Origin: Bifidobacterium goeldii
Lineage (GTDB): Bacteria; Actinomycetota; Actinomycetes; Actinomycetales; Bifidobacteriaceae
Assembly: GCF_003951095.1 (NCBI RefSeq)
Contig: NZ_QXGL01000001.1
Coordinates: forward strand, 372,001 to 436,000
Reading direction: 5' to 3'
Length of the DNA: 64,000 nucleotides
Part shown: one piece after another, positions 16,522 to 25,785 of the stretch
Numbering within the stretch: the first letter of the stretch is position 1
How the letters are laid out: every line of letters begins with the position of its first letter
The notes under the pieces: model-generated
Told to the model about the DNA's origin: nothing
Database searches by the model: none
Seen by the model: only the letters and a program-made list of their open reading frames with translations
Program-made: the position numbers and the translations under genes

Positions 16522-19239
16522 TCACTCTGGGCTTTTCAGTGCACCAACCATGTCAATACGGTCGAGCGAACGGTTTGTCGCCAACTCAACCAGCACGGTG
16601 AATGCGAGCGCGAGCAGGGCCGCCGCCGCATAGCAGTACCATGCCACGTTTGGCACGATGTTCATGCCCGGCAGGTCGAGTTCGCCGACCAAAAAGCCCA
16701 ACAGCGCTCGCCCACACGGCAGGCCGATTGCGATGCCGAAGCAGGCGAGTAACAACATCTCCTTGTTCACGTAGCCGTGAACCTCGCGTCGTCTGAAGCC
16801 GAGCACCTTGATGGTGGCGAGCTCACGTTCACGTTCGGAGATGTTCGTGCTAGCCAACGTGTAGAGCACCACGATCGCAAGGATCGCGGCCATGGTCACG
16901 ATGAAGCCAATCATCACGAAGAACATGAGGAAGCTCTTCGAAAAGTCGCGTTCTTGTTTGGCCGAACTTGTCACCGAAAGGTATTCGTTCTGTCCAGCAA
17001 GATCGTCGGCGAACGCGATCTGCGCGTCATCGTCACCGCGTACGTTGATCAAGTCCGCATTCGGCGTGAAGTCGGCGTCAAACGTTTTTTCATACGCCGA
17101 TTGCGTCATGACCACGAGATTGCCGGTATAGTATTGGGCAATTTCATGAACCGTAGCATCCGCAGTGTCGGCCATTTGATCAGTGAGGTTCACGGTCGAG
17201 CCGGAGGCGAGCGCAAGCTTTTTCGCGGCGTTAGCGGTCACGATAACATCGTCGCCAGCATTCGACAGTTTGATCGGCGTTCCACTCGAGGTAGCGAGGT
17301 TGATGTAACCGTGTAGGGATTCACCGTCGGGAATGACCATGAGCTGCGCGGTGATTTTCGCGTCGTCAGTCGAATCGGAGGCATTGCCGCTATTGCCACC
17401 GTTTGCGGGAGCGAGTGTGACACTGCCGATCTGCAATGGCAATGCGGATTCCACATCGGCGTTCCCGTCAAGATCGTTCTGCGCCTTGTCATGGTCGACG
17501 GCGGAGGTCACGGCCAGCACGTCGTATGGTGCGATCTCGCTGTGCTGGCGCGGCATCAAGGTCAACGCAGAGGAGCCCATGCCAAATCCTGCGGTCATCA
17601 GGGCCGTGCAGCCGAGTACGCCGACGATGACCATCAATGCGCGAGACTTGTAACGGAACAGATTGCGGGCGGTCACCTTACCGAGAAAGCTCAAGTGGTT
17701 CCAAACGAAACCGATACGTTGCAGGAAAATAGTCTTGCCGGCTTTCGGAGCTTTCGGCCGCATGAGTTCGGCAGGTTCGAGCCTGAGGGATCCAGTACAG
17801 GCCACCATCGCTGCACCGGTGATGATAACAACGAACAGCAGCACGCCTCCGACTGCAAGACGCCAGTCGACGAGCAGCGGATACGAGGGCAGCGTGTACA
17901 GATCCGAGACGATCCTGCGCGTGAACACGAACGGCAGACCAATCAGTCCGAGCACGTCGCCGATCAGGCCACCAAACAGGCAAGCCGCGCCTGAGTAGAC
18001 CAGATATTTGAACATTGTTTCGTGACGCGTATATCCCAATGCCTTGTAAGCGCCAATGAGTCCACGGTCCTCTTCCACCATGCGCGTAACAGCGGTTAGG
18101 CTCACGAGCAGCGCGATGACGAGGAATAGTACGGGGAACAGCGTTCCCAGCCGCATGATCATGTCGCTTTGCGTTTTGACATCCTCATAGCTGGTGACGG
18201 CACTGCGATCACGGATAATCCACTTAGCGCTCGGCAGCGCGTCAACCTGCTGTTTGGCGGCGGCTTCCGCGTCGGCAATTTTCTGTTCGGCAACCGTTTT
18301 GGCGGGCAGCCCATCGGGTAGCGCTGCGATTTGGGCCTTTTGCTCATCAATCGCGCTCATGGCCGTATTCAGTGCAGCGCTGTGCACAGCGTCGGTGCGC
18401 GCCTGTTCACGGGTCTGCTGAATGGTTTCGATCGCCGCACGCGCATCGGCGACCGTGTCGAGATAATCGTTGCCATACGTGTTCATTGCCTTCGCCCCGG
18501 TGACAGTGATGACGACGGACGTGTACGGCAGGTCATCAGTATCGCTTTCGACTGCGTTCCCGGAGTTGGTTCCAGCGTCAGCTCCAGAGTTGACTCCGGC
18601 AAGCGAATCGGCTGCAACGAACATCGGGTACACGGTTTTGCTACCGGAGATGAGCGCGAGCGGACCGGACGGGTTGACGATATCGTTCGGATCGACGATC
18701 GTGCCGACAATCGTGTACTTGCCGTCTGAGAACGTTTCAGTCGCGTCGAATGCCTCGGATGCTGCCATCGAATCGTCCGACCTAAACTCAAGCGTGTCAC
18801 CAATCGACTTGCCGGCATCATCCAGATACTGCTCGGTGACAGCGATTTCATGATCGGCATTTGGCAAACGCCCGTCGGTCACGTACGGCTGGTCGATACC
18901 ACGGCTGTTGAGCGCCGTAACAGTGGCAGACGATTGCTTGCCGTCGATTGCAGTGGTAACGGATGCGACGTATTCGCCGGCCACGTCCTTGATGCCGTTC
19001 ACTGTGCGCAGCGCGGTGATATCGTCATCGTCGAAGCCAAGCGTGGAGACGATCGTGATGTCGTGCATGGTCGTTTCGTCGAAGAATTCGTCGAGTCCGG
19101 CGCGAATATCACGGCCGACGGAGTTGAGCCCACCGAGCATCATCACACCAACCGCGACGATTACGAGCATTGCGGCAAAACGCTTGTCGTTGCCGCGGAT
19201 CGCGCGCCATGCGTCCTTCCAAAGTGCTGTCTTTTTCAT
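16522..19239 (-). CDS. FtsX-like ABC transporter permease (two FtsX domains)
   Basis: 905-residue permease with an N-terminal membrane helix (about 20-40) and a large extracytoplasmic domain (about 45-355) containing a predicted coiled coil (AIETIQQTREQ... to about 325). A first FtsX bundle of three or four helices follows (about 365-500), then a helix near 540, a second extracellular domain and a second FtsX bundle (about 780-900). This is the layout of exporter permeases for peptides, lipids or antimicrobials in Gram-positive bacteria. A 19-base gap separates it from the ATPase upstream. Substrate unknown. Confidence 0.9.
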   Translation of the reverse strand: MKKTALWKDAWRAIRGNDKRFAAMLVIVAVGVMMLGGLNSVGRDIRAGLDEFFDETTMHDITIVSTLGFDDDDITALRTVNGIKDVAGEYVASVTTAIDGKQSSATVTALNSRGIDQPYVTDGRLPNADHEIAVTEQYLDDAGKSIGDTLEFRSDDSMAASEAFDATETFSDGKYTIVGTIVDPNDIVNPSGPLALISGSKTVYPMFVAADSLAGVNSGADAGTNSGNAVESDTDDLPYTSVVITVTGAKAMNTYGNDYLDTVADARAAIETIQQTREQARTDAVHSAALNTAMSAIDEQKAQIAALPDGLPAKTVAEQKIADAEAAAKQQVDALPSAKWIIRDRSAVTSYEDVKTQSDMIMRLGTLFPVLFLVIALLVSLTAVTRMVEEDRGLIGAYKALGYTRHETMFKYLVYSGAACLFGGLIGDVLGLIGLPFVFTRRIVSDLYTLPSYPLLVDWRLAVGGVLLFVVIITGAAMVACTGSLRLEPAELMRPKAPKAGKTIFLQRIGFVWNHLSFLGKVTARNLFRYKSRALMVIVGVLGCTALMTAGFGMGSSALTLMPRQHSEIAPYDVLAVTSAVDHDKAQNDLDGNADVESALPLQIGSVTLAPANGGNSGNASDSTDDAKITAQLMVIPDGESLHGYINLATSSGTPIKLSNAGDDVIVTANAAKKLALASGSTVNLTDQMADTADATVHEIAQYYTGNLVVMTQSAYEKTFDADFTPNADLINVRGDDDAQIAFADDLAGQNEYLSVTSSAKQERDFSKSFLMFFVMIGFIVTMAAILAIVVLYTLASTNISERERELATIKVLGFRRREVHGYVNKEMLLLACFGIAIGLPCGRALLGFLVGELDLPGMNIVPNVAWYCYAAAALLALAFTVLVELATNRSLDRIDMVGALKSPE

Positions 19240-19258
19240 GTACGTTCCTATCGCTTCC

Positions 19259-19960
19259 CTACCATTCGATGTCGGCGATCGGCGTCGGATTCGAGTTCGC
19301 CGTGATCTCGGTGACCTTGCCGGAACGGAAGCGAATCAGCCGGTCTCCCATCGGCGCGAGCGCGGAGTTGTGCGTGACAAGCGCGATGGTGATGCCGCGC
19401 TGACGGCAGGAGTCCTGAAGAAGCTGAAGTACTTCCTTGCCGGTGTTGTAGTCGAGTGCACCGGTCGGCTCATCGCATAGCAGCAGTTTTGGGTTCTTGG
19501 CAAGCGCGCGGGCGATGGAAACGCGCTGCTGTTCGCCGCCGGAGAGCTGAGCTGGGAAGTTGTTCAGGCGCTCTCCCAAACCGACTTTGTCGAGCGTTTC
19601 TCGAGCGTCCAATGCATTCGGGCAGATCTGAGAGGCGAGTTCGACGTTTTCAAGGGCTGTCAGATTGGGTACGAGGTTGTAGAACTGGAAGACGAAGCCG
19701 ACGTCGAAACGACGGTAATCGGTAAGCTTCGCCTCGTTTGCCTTGGTGATGTCCTTGCCGTCGAGTTTTACGGAGCCGGACGTTGCGCGGTCCATGCCGC
19801 CGAGGATGTTGAGTGCAGTGGATTTGCCGGCACCAGACGCACCGAGGATGATGGCGAGTTCGCCTTGTTCAATGTCAAAGGTGGCGTGGTTGAGCGCTAG
19901 TACGGCAGATTCGCCGCTGCCGTATTGTCGGACCACATCGTGAAATTCAAGGAATGGCAT
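19259..19960 (-). CDS. MacB/LolD-type ABC transporter ATP-binding protein
   Basis: 233-residue ATPase partner of the FtsX permease. Walker [11 protein letters not shown]-loop [20 protein letters not shown] (the family-typical NL.P...A..NV), signature LSGGEQQRV, Walker [13 protein letters not shown] and H-loop VTHN are all intact. I chose the ATG giving MPFLEF, which has AGAGGAA upstream; the frame is open for 22 more codons. Divergent from a TetR gene at 20152 that is its likely regulator. Confidence 0.92.
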   Translation of the reverse strand: MPFLEFHDVVRQYGSGESAVLALNHATFDIEQGELAIILGASGAGKSTALNILGGMDRATSGSVKLDGKDITKANEAKLTDYRRFDVGFVFQFYNLVPNLTALENVELASQICPNALDARETLDKVGLGERLNNFPAQLSGGEQQRVSIARALAKNPKLLLCDEPTGALDYNTGKEVLQLLQDSCRQRGITIALVTHNSALAPMGDRLIRFRSGKVTEITANSNPTPIADIEW

Positions 19961-20061
19961 GTCGATCGTTCCTCTCATGCGATTGACTGCTGCAATACTT
20001 ATTTGCGCATCCAAGAAATACATCACTGCGTCGGGTAAATAAATCCACGCAATTCAACATT

Positions 20062-20125
20062 ATGTTGGGTTATTGGACGAAAACCGCACGATTAAGCCAA
20101 AAAACACGATACGATGTTGAGTTAT
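20062..20125. promoter_or_regulatory. Duplicated TGTTGRGTTATT element between ABC operon and TetR gene
   Basis: TGTTGGGTTATT at 20062-20073 and TGTTGAGTTATT at 20114-20125 differ at one base and are 52 bp apart. The first lies in the palindrome CAACATTATGTTG. They sit in the divergent promoter region, so they are candidate sites for the TetR protein. Confidence 0.45.
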
Positions 20126-20151
20126 TCAATCATGGAGACGGGAAGTAATTC

Positions 20152-20808
20152 ATGGCACGACCAAGAGCCGAGGAGCCAAGCGCACCACAGAAAATGCAGG
20201 ATGCGTTCTGGCGGCTGCTGGAAGAGAAACCATACGCGCAGATCACCATTAGCGATATCACACGCGAAAGTGGACTCAACCGCAGCGCGTTCTACTATCA
20301 TTACGGCAACATTCCCGAGTTGGCCGATGATGCGATCGCTGCAATCTATGAAGAGCCGGGCATCACTGACTTCATCACGCACATCATCCGACAAGACCAA
20401 GGCATTGACAGCATTCGCGACTTTGCACTTGCCTGCCTGTCCTCGCCGCAACGAGTCCGCAGCATCCACCGCCTGTCACACATCGCCGGGCCACACGGTT
20501 CCGCAGGCCTCGCGGCGCAGCTCAAAACCCATGTCGTCGAGATCTGGCTGGCGGCGCTCGACCGCGACCCGGACACGCTGAACCCCGGCCAGCGCATGCT
20601 GCTGGAGTTCGCCTCCAGCGGCATGCTCGGCGTACTCGCCAAGGCACCAGATCTGCTTACGCCGCAGAACATCGAATGGCTCAGCCGCTCGATCATGCCG
20701 GACATCGTCGCCCAGCTCATCAATTCGTTGAAGAACGACAATCCAGCAGAAGAATCTGACGTTTACAGCCGGCCAACAGTCGCCGCGAACAACTTTTCCG
20801 CACATTGA
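20152..20808 (+). CDS. TetR/AcrR-family regulator
   Basis: 218-residue one-component regulator. The N-terminal helix-turn-helix is at about residues 15-60 (ITISDITRESGLNRSAFYYHY), in the form seen for TetR proteins of Gram-positive exporters. The rest is an all-helical ligand domain without clear similarity. Divergent from the FtsX-type ABC operon, with candidate operators between them, so it probably represses that exporter. Confidence 0.88.
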   Translation: MARPRAEEPSAPQKMQDAFWRLLEEKPYAQITISDITRESGLNRSAFYYHYGNIPELADDAIAAIYEEPGITDFITHIIRQDQGIDSIRDFALACLSSPQRVRSIHRLSHIAGPHGSAGLAAQLKTHVVEIWLAALDRDPDTLNPGQRMLLEFASSGMLGVLAKAPDLLTPQNIEWLSRSIMPDIVAQLINSLKNDNPAEESDVYSRPTVAANNFSAH

Positions 20809-20996
20809 GCGACGGTGCTCAGTCGCGTACGCGCATGGCGCGACCCTTTCCCCCAAAAACCGGCTGTTCAGTGGAGTAGTGCGTGGGCTTTGCGGCACAC
20901 GTCGTCATTGAGATCGTACAGATGTTCAATGGTTGGAGCTGTACGGCGTTCAGTTGTTGCGGCGATCGCACGGCATGCCGGACACGCTGCAATCCA

Positions 20997-21503
20997 TCAG
21001 GCGAAACCGGGAATGGCGAGCGGGTTTTTGATGTCATGGCTTACGTTCGCCACAAAATCGTTTTTCATTGTTTCAATACCGCCCAGTTCGGCCACCATCG
21101 TGTTGAAGTCAGCGAACATCTGGTCGGTCGCATCCCATTTGTGGCTTCCTTCAACGTGCCGCGGCGCAACATAACAGAGAAGTCACCGTGAGCGACACGA
21201 CCGGCGCCTCCCCTAGTGTTTGCATCGGCCGTTCCAACCGATTGCAAATCTGTCGACCGATAAGCACAGCGAACACTACAGCCAGAATCAGCCAGTACAC
21301 GAGAATCACAACCGCCAGATACCAGCCGTTTCCCGCCGGCAGTAACCTTGGCAGCCACACGATCAGACTTGTCTGGCCGGCGGCCGCCAGCACGAATACC
21401 GCGAACGACCACAACGCTACGCGGCCCGTAACACCGATCGATGCCAGTCGCCTTCTGCCGTGCAGTTCTTTGCGAGCCTCCCCGTCATCACTTCCATACC
21501 CAT
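20997..21503 (-). pseudogene. Decayed sensor histidine kinase
   Basis: Broken kinase gene following the broken response regulator. Recognisable pieces occur in different frames. Two membrane helices (WSFAVFVLAAAGQTSLIVWL and WYLAVVILVYWLILAVVFAV) are at about 21250-21430. A HAMP-like end ([11 protein letters not shown]) is near 21190. A HisKA start ([30 protein letters not shown] with the phospho-acceptor His) is at about 21010-21137. At least three frame changes are needed to join them, and a stop follows shortly after the H-box. No ATP-binding (HATPase) domain is present; the ~180 bp that follow up to the TetR gene contain nothing recognisable. A non-functional relic. Confidence 0.8.
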
Positions 21504-21507
21504 CCGC

Positions 21508-22192
21508 CTATCTCGGCACGACCTTGTAACCAATGCCACGCACGGTGACAATATCGAAATCCATACAATCGGCGAGTTTCTGCCGTAGTTTGGTGATATA
21601 CACATCCACAGCTCTAAGGTTGCCTGCGTCAGCGGAATCCCAGAACTCGTCCATGAGCTGTGCGCGAGAGAACACCTGTTTCGGGTAGCTCAGCAGCCGG
21701 TCCAGGATGCTGAACTCGCGCGTTGTGAGCGCGATCTCTTCGCCGTTTAGTGTTGCGGTCATTTGGTCGGCGTCCATCGTGAACCCACCGACTTTCAACT
21801 GCCGACTTTCAACTGCCGACTTTCGGCAATGTGTGCGCGCCGCAGCAGTGCTTCGACGCGCAGAACCAGTTCATCTAAATCGACTGGCTTGACCATGTAG
21901 TCGTCAATGCCCGCGCGAAATCCGCGGCGTTTCGACATGATGTCGTCGCGCGCAGTCATAACAATAATCGGAATGTTCGCGTCGAGCACACGAATACGGC
22001 TCGCCAGCTCGTAGCCATCGATGTCGGGCATCATAATGTCGGATATCACAAGATCGAAGATCGTGCCACGCATCGCATCGAACGCGCGGTTGGCGTTCAA
22101 ACAACCAGTCACCTCATATCCGGCGTCACGCAGCGTGTCGCAGGCGATGTCGTTAAGCGCCTGCTCATCTCCACAACCAGCAGTCTCGTCAT
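21508..22192 (-). pseudogene. OmpR-family response regulator broken by two small lesions
   Basis: The parts form a full response regulator: receiver domain with VISDIMMPDIDGYELA (phospho-Asp), MTARDD and the Lys of MVKPVDLDEL, then a winged-helix domain (REFSILDRLL, VDVYITKLRQKL, VRGIGYKV). Two lesions separate them. Near the start, GTGGAGATGAGC lacks one G compared with the expected VVEDEQAL reading. At 21788-21815 a 14-bp unit is duplicated in tandem. Removing one copy joins AESRQLKV to GGFTMDAD in frame. GGGGAGCGG precedes the ATG at 22192. Confidence 0.88.
21788..21815. repeat. 14-bp tandem duplication (CCGACTTTCAACTG x2)
   Basis: Two exact copies followed by nine bases of a third. The duplication is the cause of one frameshift in the response regulator pseudogene, since 14 is not a multiple of three. 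Confidence 0.95.
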
Positions 22193-22306
22193 CCGCTCCC
22201 CTTTCGCTGCGCGTCACGCGATCATTATAGAAAGGCCGCCGGTACGATGAAGACATCTGCCGGCACGGCACAGCATGGCACACAACGTCACAGCAAAGGA
22301 GCGATT

Positions 22307-22957
22307 ATGAGCAGCCAACGACCTGAAACACAGCCGGCGGCACCCGTCATCCCCTCCGATCTGACCACCGAAGGCCGCGAGGTGTGGTCACGCATGGTGT
22401 CCGGGCAACCGTACTGGGACATGCACCCGGAACTAGAACGCAAACGCATGGAGGCACGGAGGCTGTTCGAGACATATAACCGCACCGATTTCGAGGATAC
22501 CGAGCGTCGTCGGGCACTGTTGGAGCGGCTGCTCGGCTCGGTCGGCGAGAACGTGGTGGTCGAGCCGAATTTCCGGTGCGATCTAGGATGCAACATTCAT
22601 CTTGGCGAGGGGTCGTTCGTTAATTACGATTGCGTGATGTTCGACGCGGCGCCGATCACGATCGGCAAGTCCGTATGGATCGCGCCGATGGTGGGATTGT
22701 TCACTACGAACCATGCGTTGGATTACGACGAGCGCGCGGCGGGTGGCGTGGTATCGCGGCCGATCACGATCGGCGACGGCGCGTGGCTGGGCGCGCATGT
22801 GGTCGTGCTGGACGGTGTGACGATCGGCCGCGGCGCGGTGATCGGCGCCGGCTCAGTCGTCACGCGCGACGTCCCAGGCAACGTGGTCGCTGCGGGCAAC
22901 CCGGCACGCGTGCTACGGCCGATCACCGATGCCGACCGCATGGGATTCACGAAGTAG
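22307..22957 (+). CDS. Sugar O-acetyltransferase (maltose acetyltransferase family)
   Basis: 216-residue member of the Maa/LacA family. The N-terminal maltose acetyltransferase domain is present (SRMVSGQPYWDMHPELERKR, about 25-60), then the hexapeptide-repeat left-handed beta-helix (about 75-205) with FTTNHALD carrying the catalytic His and GAGSVVTRDVPGNVVAAGNPAR at the end (shown in part). AAAGGAG precedes the ATG at 22307; an upstream ATG at 22247 is not supported. It is followed by repeat copy A. Confidence 0.9.
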   Translation: MSSQRPETQPAAPVIPSDLTTEGREVWSRMVSGQPYWDMHPELERKRMEARRLFETYNRTDFEDTERRRALLERLLGSVGENVVVEPNFRCDLGCNIHLGEGSFVNYDCVMFDAAPITIGKSVWIAPMVGLFTTNHALDYDERAAGGVVSRPITIGDGAWLGAHVVVLDGVTIGRGAVIGAGSVVTRDVPGNVVAAGNPARVLRPITDADRMGFTK

Positions 22958-22980
22958 CCGGTCAAACCCACTTGCAACTG

Positions 22981-23087
22981 TCACTGAGTGCGCGCAATCA
23001 GCACGTCTGCGCGCACTCAGTGACGATTCAGCCTCCCCAATCATCACTATGTGCGCGCACCCGTTGCGATTGCGCGCACATAGTGAT
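22981..23087. repeat. Palindromic double-hairpin repeat, copy A
   Basis: Two hairpins. A1 has 16-bp perfect arms TCACTGAGTGCGCGCA (22981-22996 with 23008-23023) and loop ATCAGCACGTC. A2 has 17-bp perfect arms ATCACTATGTGCGCGCA (23043-23059 with 23071-23087) and loop CCCGTTGCGAT. The core TGCGCGCA is shared while the outer triplet differs and is compensated on both arms. Copies B and C have the same order. Confidence 0.92.
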
Positions 23088-23231
23088 GGTTCTGACGCCC
23101 AGTACCCTGCCCATCGGCCCGACCGCCGTAAGTTATCCACAACCCGACCGCGACACGCCGAAAAACCGACCCTTCGACCACATACCCCGGATTGCATTGC
23201 GTGGCAACGCCACCTCCTGCATCATGGCGAC

Positions 23232-24329
23232 ATGAGAGCGCACCCTGACATCGATCGGCTCATCGCCGCGGCAGAACGCGACCAGCGCTGTTTCACCCCG
23301 AAAACCAACACACAGCGGCAGGCAACAATCACACGCTTGCGATCGGGTGCTCTGGTCCGCCCGCACCGCAACGCGTACGCCCGAACCGCATATTGGGCGT
23401 CGCTCAACGCCGCGGATCAGGCACGGCATGTCATCCGCGAACTGGCACGGCAACGCCCAAACCGCGTGTTCGCGGGCTTAAGTGCCGCCGCCATGCTGGA
23501 ACTTGAATACGGCTGGAACCTGCACAACGGCGGCATGGTGTTCCTCGCGTCATCCACCGGCGGCAACGCCCACTCTCACGTGTCCCTACGCCACATCATC
23601 ATGCGTCATCCACCGGCGGCAACGATCGTCAGGACGCGGGAGCGAACCGGCATCGTCACCACGTTGGCAAAGGAACAGCCGGAGGATCTCGCGCAGCGCG
23701 ACAACGCAGCCGGCATCGTGGACGTGACGCGCATCACCACACCGGAACGCACGCTGGTGGACTGCGGATTGCGGTATTCGTTCATTCAAGCGCTACCAAT
23801 GTTCGATTCGGCACTACGTCGCGGTCTGGTTACGCGCGACGGCATTCTGGGGATATGTGACGGGCTGCACGCCGACTGCGGTCCGGTGCTGCGGCTGCTG
23901 CATTACGCAAATCCACTCAACGAGAACGGTGGCGAGTCACTGTGCTACGCGACGATCCTCGAAGAGGGATTTGCCATACCGGAATTGCAGCACGTGTTCC
24001 TTGACCCTGATGCACCGTGGACCAAGTATCGTGCCGATTTCGTATGGCACACGCCAGACGGGCGTGTGATCGTGCTGGAATACGACGGCACCGACAAGTA
24101 TGTGGATCCTGCGATGACAAAACGACGCGATATACGAGATGTGGTGCGCGACGAACGCGCGAGGGAGGATGTGCTGCGCCGCGCTGGAGTCACGACGATC
24201 ATTCGGACAAATTACGACGAGGCAAGGCAACGATACCCGTTGCGGCGCAAGCTGTTGAACGCCCACGTGCCGATGACCGGAACGCTGATGCACGAGCGGA
24301 GGACGGATGTGCACGGGCGGGAATGGTAA
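23232..24329 (+). CDS. AbiEi-like/DUF559-like protein
   Basis: 365 residues from the ATG at 23232 (MRAHPDIDRL); an open frame extends back to 22929 but runs through repeat A and is not credible. The N-terminal half resembles the AbiEi-type antitoxin family: a helix-turn-helix region, RPHRNAYARTAYW, a middle segment with FAGLSAAAMLEL, and ITTPERTLVDCGL. The C-terminal 120 residues look like a DUF559/very-short-patch-repair-type nuclease fold: YRADFVWHTPDGRVIVLEYDG, KRRDIRDVVRDERARED, GVTTIIR. No partner toxin (AbiEii nucleotidyltransferase) is adjacent. A solitary defence-related or regulatory protein. It is bracketed by repeats A and B in the same orientation. Confidence 0.7.
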   Translation: MRAHPDIDRLIAAAERDQRCFTPKTNTQRQATITRLRSGALVRPHRNAYARTAYWASLNAADQARHVIRELARQRPNRVFAGLSAAAMLELEYGWNLHNGGMVFLASSTGGNAHSHVSLRHIIMRHPPAATIVRTRERTGIVTTLAKEQPEDLAQRDNAAGIVDVTRITTPERTLVDCGLRYSFIQALPMFDSALRRGLVTRDGILGICDGLHADCGPVLRLLHYANPLNENGGESLCYATILEEGFAIPELQHVFLDPDAPWTKYRADFVWHTPDGRVIVLEYDGTDKYVDPAMTKRRDIRDVVRDERAREDVLRRAGVTTIIRTNYDEARQRYPLRRKLLNAHVPMTGTLMHERRTDVHGREW

Positions 24330-24409
24330 AGCATAGAACCGCGGGACGCCACATCGTACCCAGCATCAATGCCAATGCGCCCGGTCGGCGACAGCCGGGT
24401 CGTCGCTCA

Positions 24410-24518
24410 CATCACTCAATGCGCGCAATCGGGACGTCTGCGCGCATTGAATGATGATTCGATACCGTCAACCATCACTGGGTGCGCGCACCCGTTGCGA
24501 TTGCGCGCATCGAGTGAT
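24410..24518. repeat. Palindromic double-hairpin repeat, copy B
   Basis: B1 arms CATCACTCAATGCGCGCA (24410-24427) and 24439-24456 have one mismatch, loop ATCGGGACGTC. B2 arms 24474-24490 and 24502-24518 have two mismatches, loop CCCGTTGCGAT, identical to A2. Lies between two convergent genes. Confidence 0.9.
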
Positions 24519-24553
24519 GATTACGAACGATTCAGATGGGCGCACACTGCGGT

Positions 24554-25648
24554 TCAGGCGGCAAGGAGCGTGTCACGACGGGCGATAAGCTGGTCGATCA
24601 CATCCTCCCCTTCGATGACGGTGAACGTGACGACCTTGCGCTCGGTGGCCTGCGGTGCGATCGTGTGCAGGTCGCCGCGCCGCTCATGCCAGCCGCGGCC
24701 GTGCACGCTGGAGTTGGACGGTTCGAGGCCGACGACGTAGTCGCCGGAGCCCATCGACTTCCATTCCATGAAGTACGGGAAGTCAGCCGCGTCGAATTCG
24801 ATCACAACCCCCAAACCGAGACCACGGTTGACTACGCCAGCAAAACTGCGACCACTCTCATCGGCGGCCAAATCATGCAGGTAAACGCTTTCCGGCTTGT
24901 TCTTCACCGGCTCACCAATCTCGTTCCACGGGGTTTCGTCGGCGGCGGTCGTTTCATCTCGCGGCGTGGCCTTACGGCTCGGAATAACAACCTCAGCACC
25001 CGCGGCCAACAGCGGCCAGCCGAAGTTGCAGTGGTACATCCACATGAGTGGCTCTTCGCGGAAGGATTCGTTGGTCACCTCGTCCTCGACCGTGATCGTG
25101 GGCGTGCCGTACACCGATGAAATACGGCGGCGCAGCACCATGTTTTCACCGAACAGTTCGGCCTCACGTATTTCACCAGACACCTCGAGCACATACTGGT
25201 CATTCTCATTCCAGTAGGCATCAGAGGAGACGTGCTCGGCAGGCGTGGTGCGGATGCGCCCGTGCATTGGGTAGCTGCCAGCCGGATACTTAGAGCCTTC
25301 AGGGGTTACGTACGGCGCGCAAATGTTTTCGAACCCGCAGGTGAAGAACAGACCGCCCATGATAGAACGCTGCGCCTCGAGACCGTTGGTATCGAACTGG
25401 TTACGGCCGTTCAATCCCGGCTTCGAAAGAAACGTGAGGTTCTCGCCACGGTATTCGATCTGTGCGATGTCGAGCGCACGATCGGCCATTGACATGAAGC
25501 GCAGCGGGCCGTTCTTCACCTCGATGGCCTTCAGACCGTGTGCACGCCCCTCCTGATATTCGATCGGACGAGTGTAGGCCACCTGCTGCAGACTGCCCAT
25601 ACGAGCGAGCATGTCGGCGCGGGTCGGGTTGGCGTGGTTGACGAGCAT
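24554..25648 (-). CDS. DUF4432 family protein (aldose-1-epimerase-like fold)
   Basis: 364-residue cytoplasmic protein of the DUF4432 family, which has the galactose-mutarotase/aldose epimerase beta-sandwich fold and probably binds or epimerises a sugar. Seen: RFMSMADRALDIAQIEYRGE near 60, GGLFFTCGFENICAP, YPMHGRIRTTPAE with the family His-Gly-Arg, the stretch EEPLMWMYHCNFGWPLL, and GLEPSNSSVHGRGW near the end. Start at the second of two close ATG codons, 7 bases from GGAGG. A LacI-type operator-like site lies upstream. Confidence 0.85.
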   Translation of the reverse strand: MLVNHANPTRADMLARMGSLQQVAYTRPIEYQEGRAHGLKAIEVKNGPLRFMSMADRALDIAQIEYRGENLTFLSKPGLNGRNQFDTNGLEAQRSIMGGLFFTCGFENICAPYVTPEGSKYPAGSYPMHGRIRTTPAEHVSSDAYWNENDQYVLEVSGEIREAELFGENMVLRRRISSVYGTPTITVEDEVTNESFREEPLMWMYHCNFGWPLLAAGAEVVIPSRKATPRDETTAADETPWNEIGEPVKNKPESVYLHDLAADESGRSFAGVVNRGLGLGVVIEFDAADFPYFMEWKSMGSGDYVVGLEPSNSSVHGRGWHERRGDLHTIAPQATERKVVTFTVIEGEDVIDQLIARRDTLLAA

Positions 25649-25708
25649 ATGCATACCTCCTTGTAGTGGCGTTTCTTCCCCCATACTGTACCCGACTCCA
25701 CCAATTTA

Positions 25709-25722
25709 GGTAAACGTTTTCC
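25709..25722. promoter_or_regulatory. LacI-family-type operator upstream of DUF4432 gene
   Basis: GGTAAACGTTTTCC contains the symmetric core AAACGTTT, typical of LacI-family sites with a central CG. It lies about 60 bp before the start codon on the minus strand. A variant GGTAAACGCTTTCC occurs inside the same gene near 24880. No LacI gene is in the window. Confidence 0.45.
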
Positions 25723-25785
25723 ATAGCGTGTCGTCAACGCGGAATCGTTGCGGCAACGCAAGACGACACAACCCGGCGCAAGGCG

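Noticed and set aside
22929..23231. Upstream extension of the AbiEi-like gene
   Set aside because: It would translate repeat copy A; the ATG at 23232 gives the family-like N-terminus.
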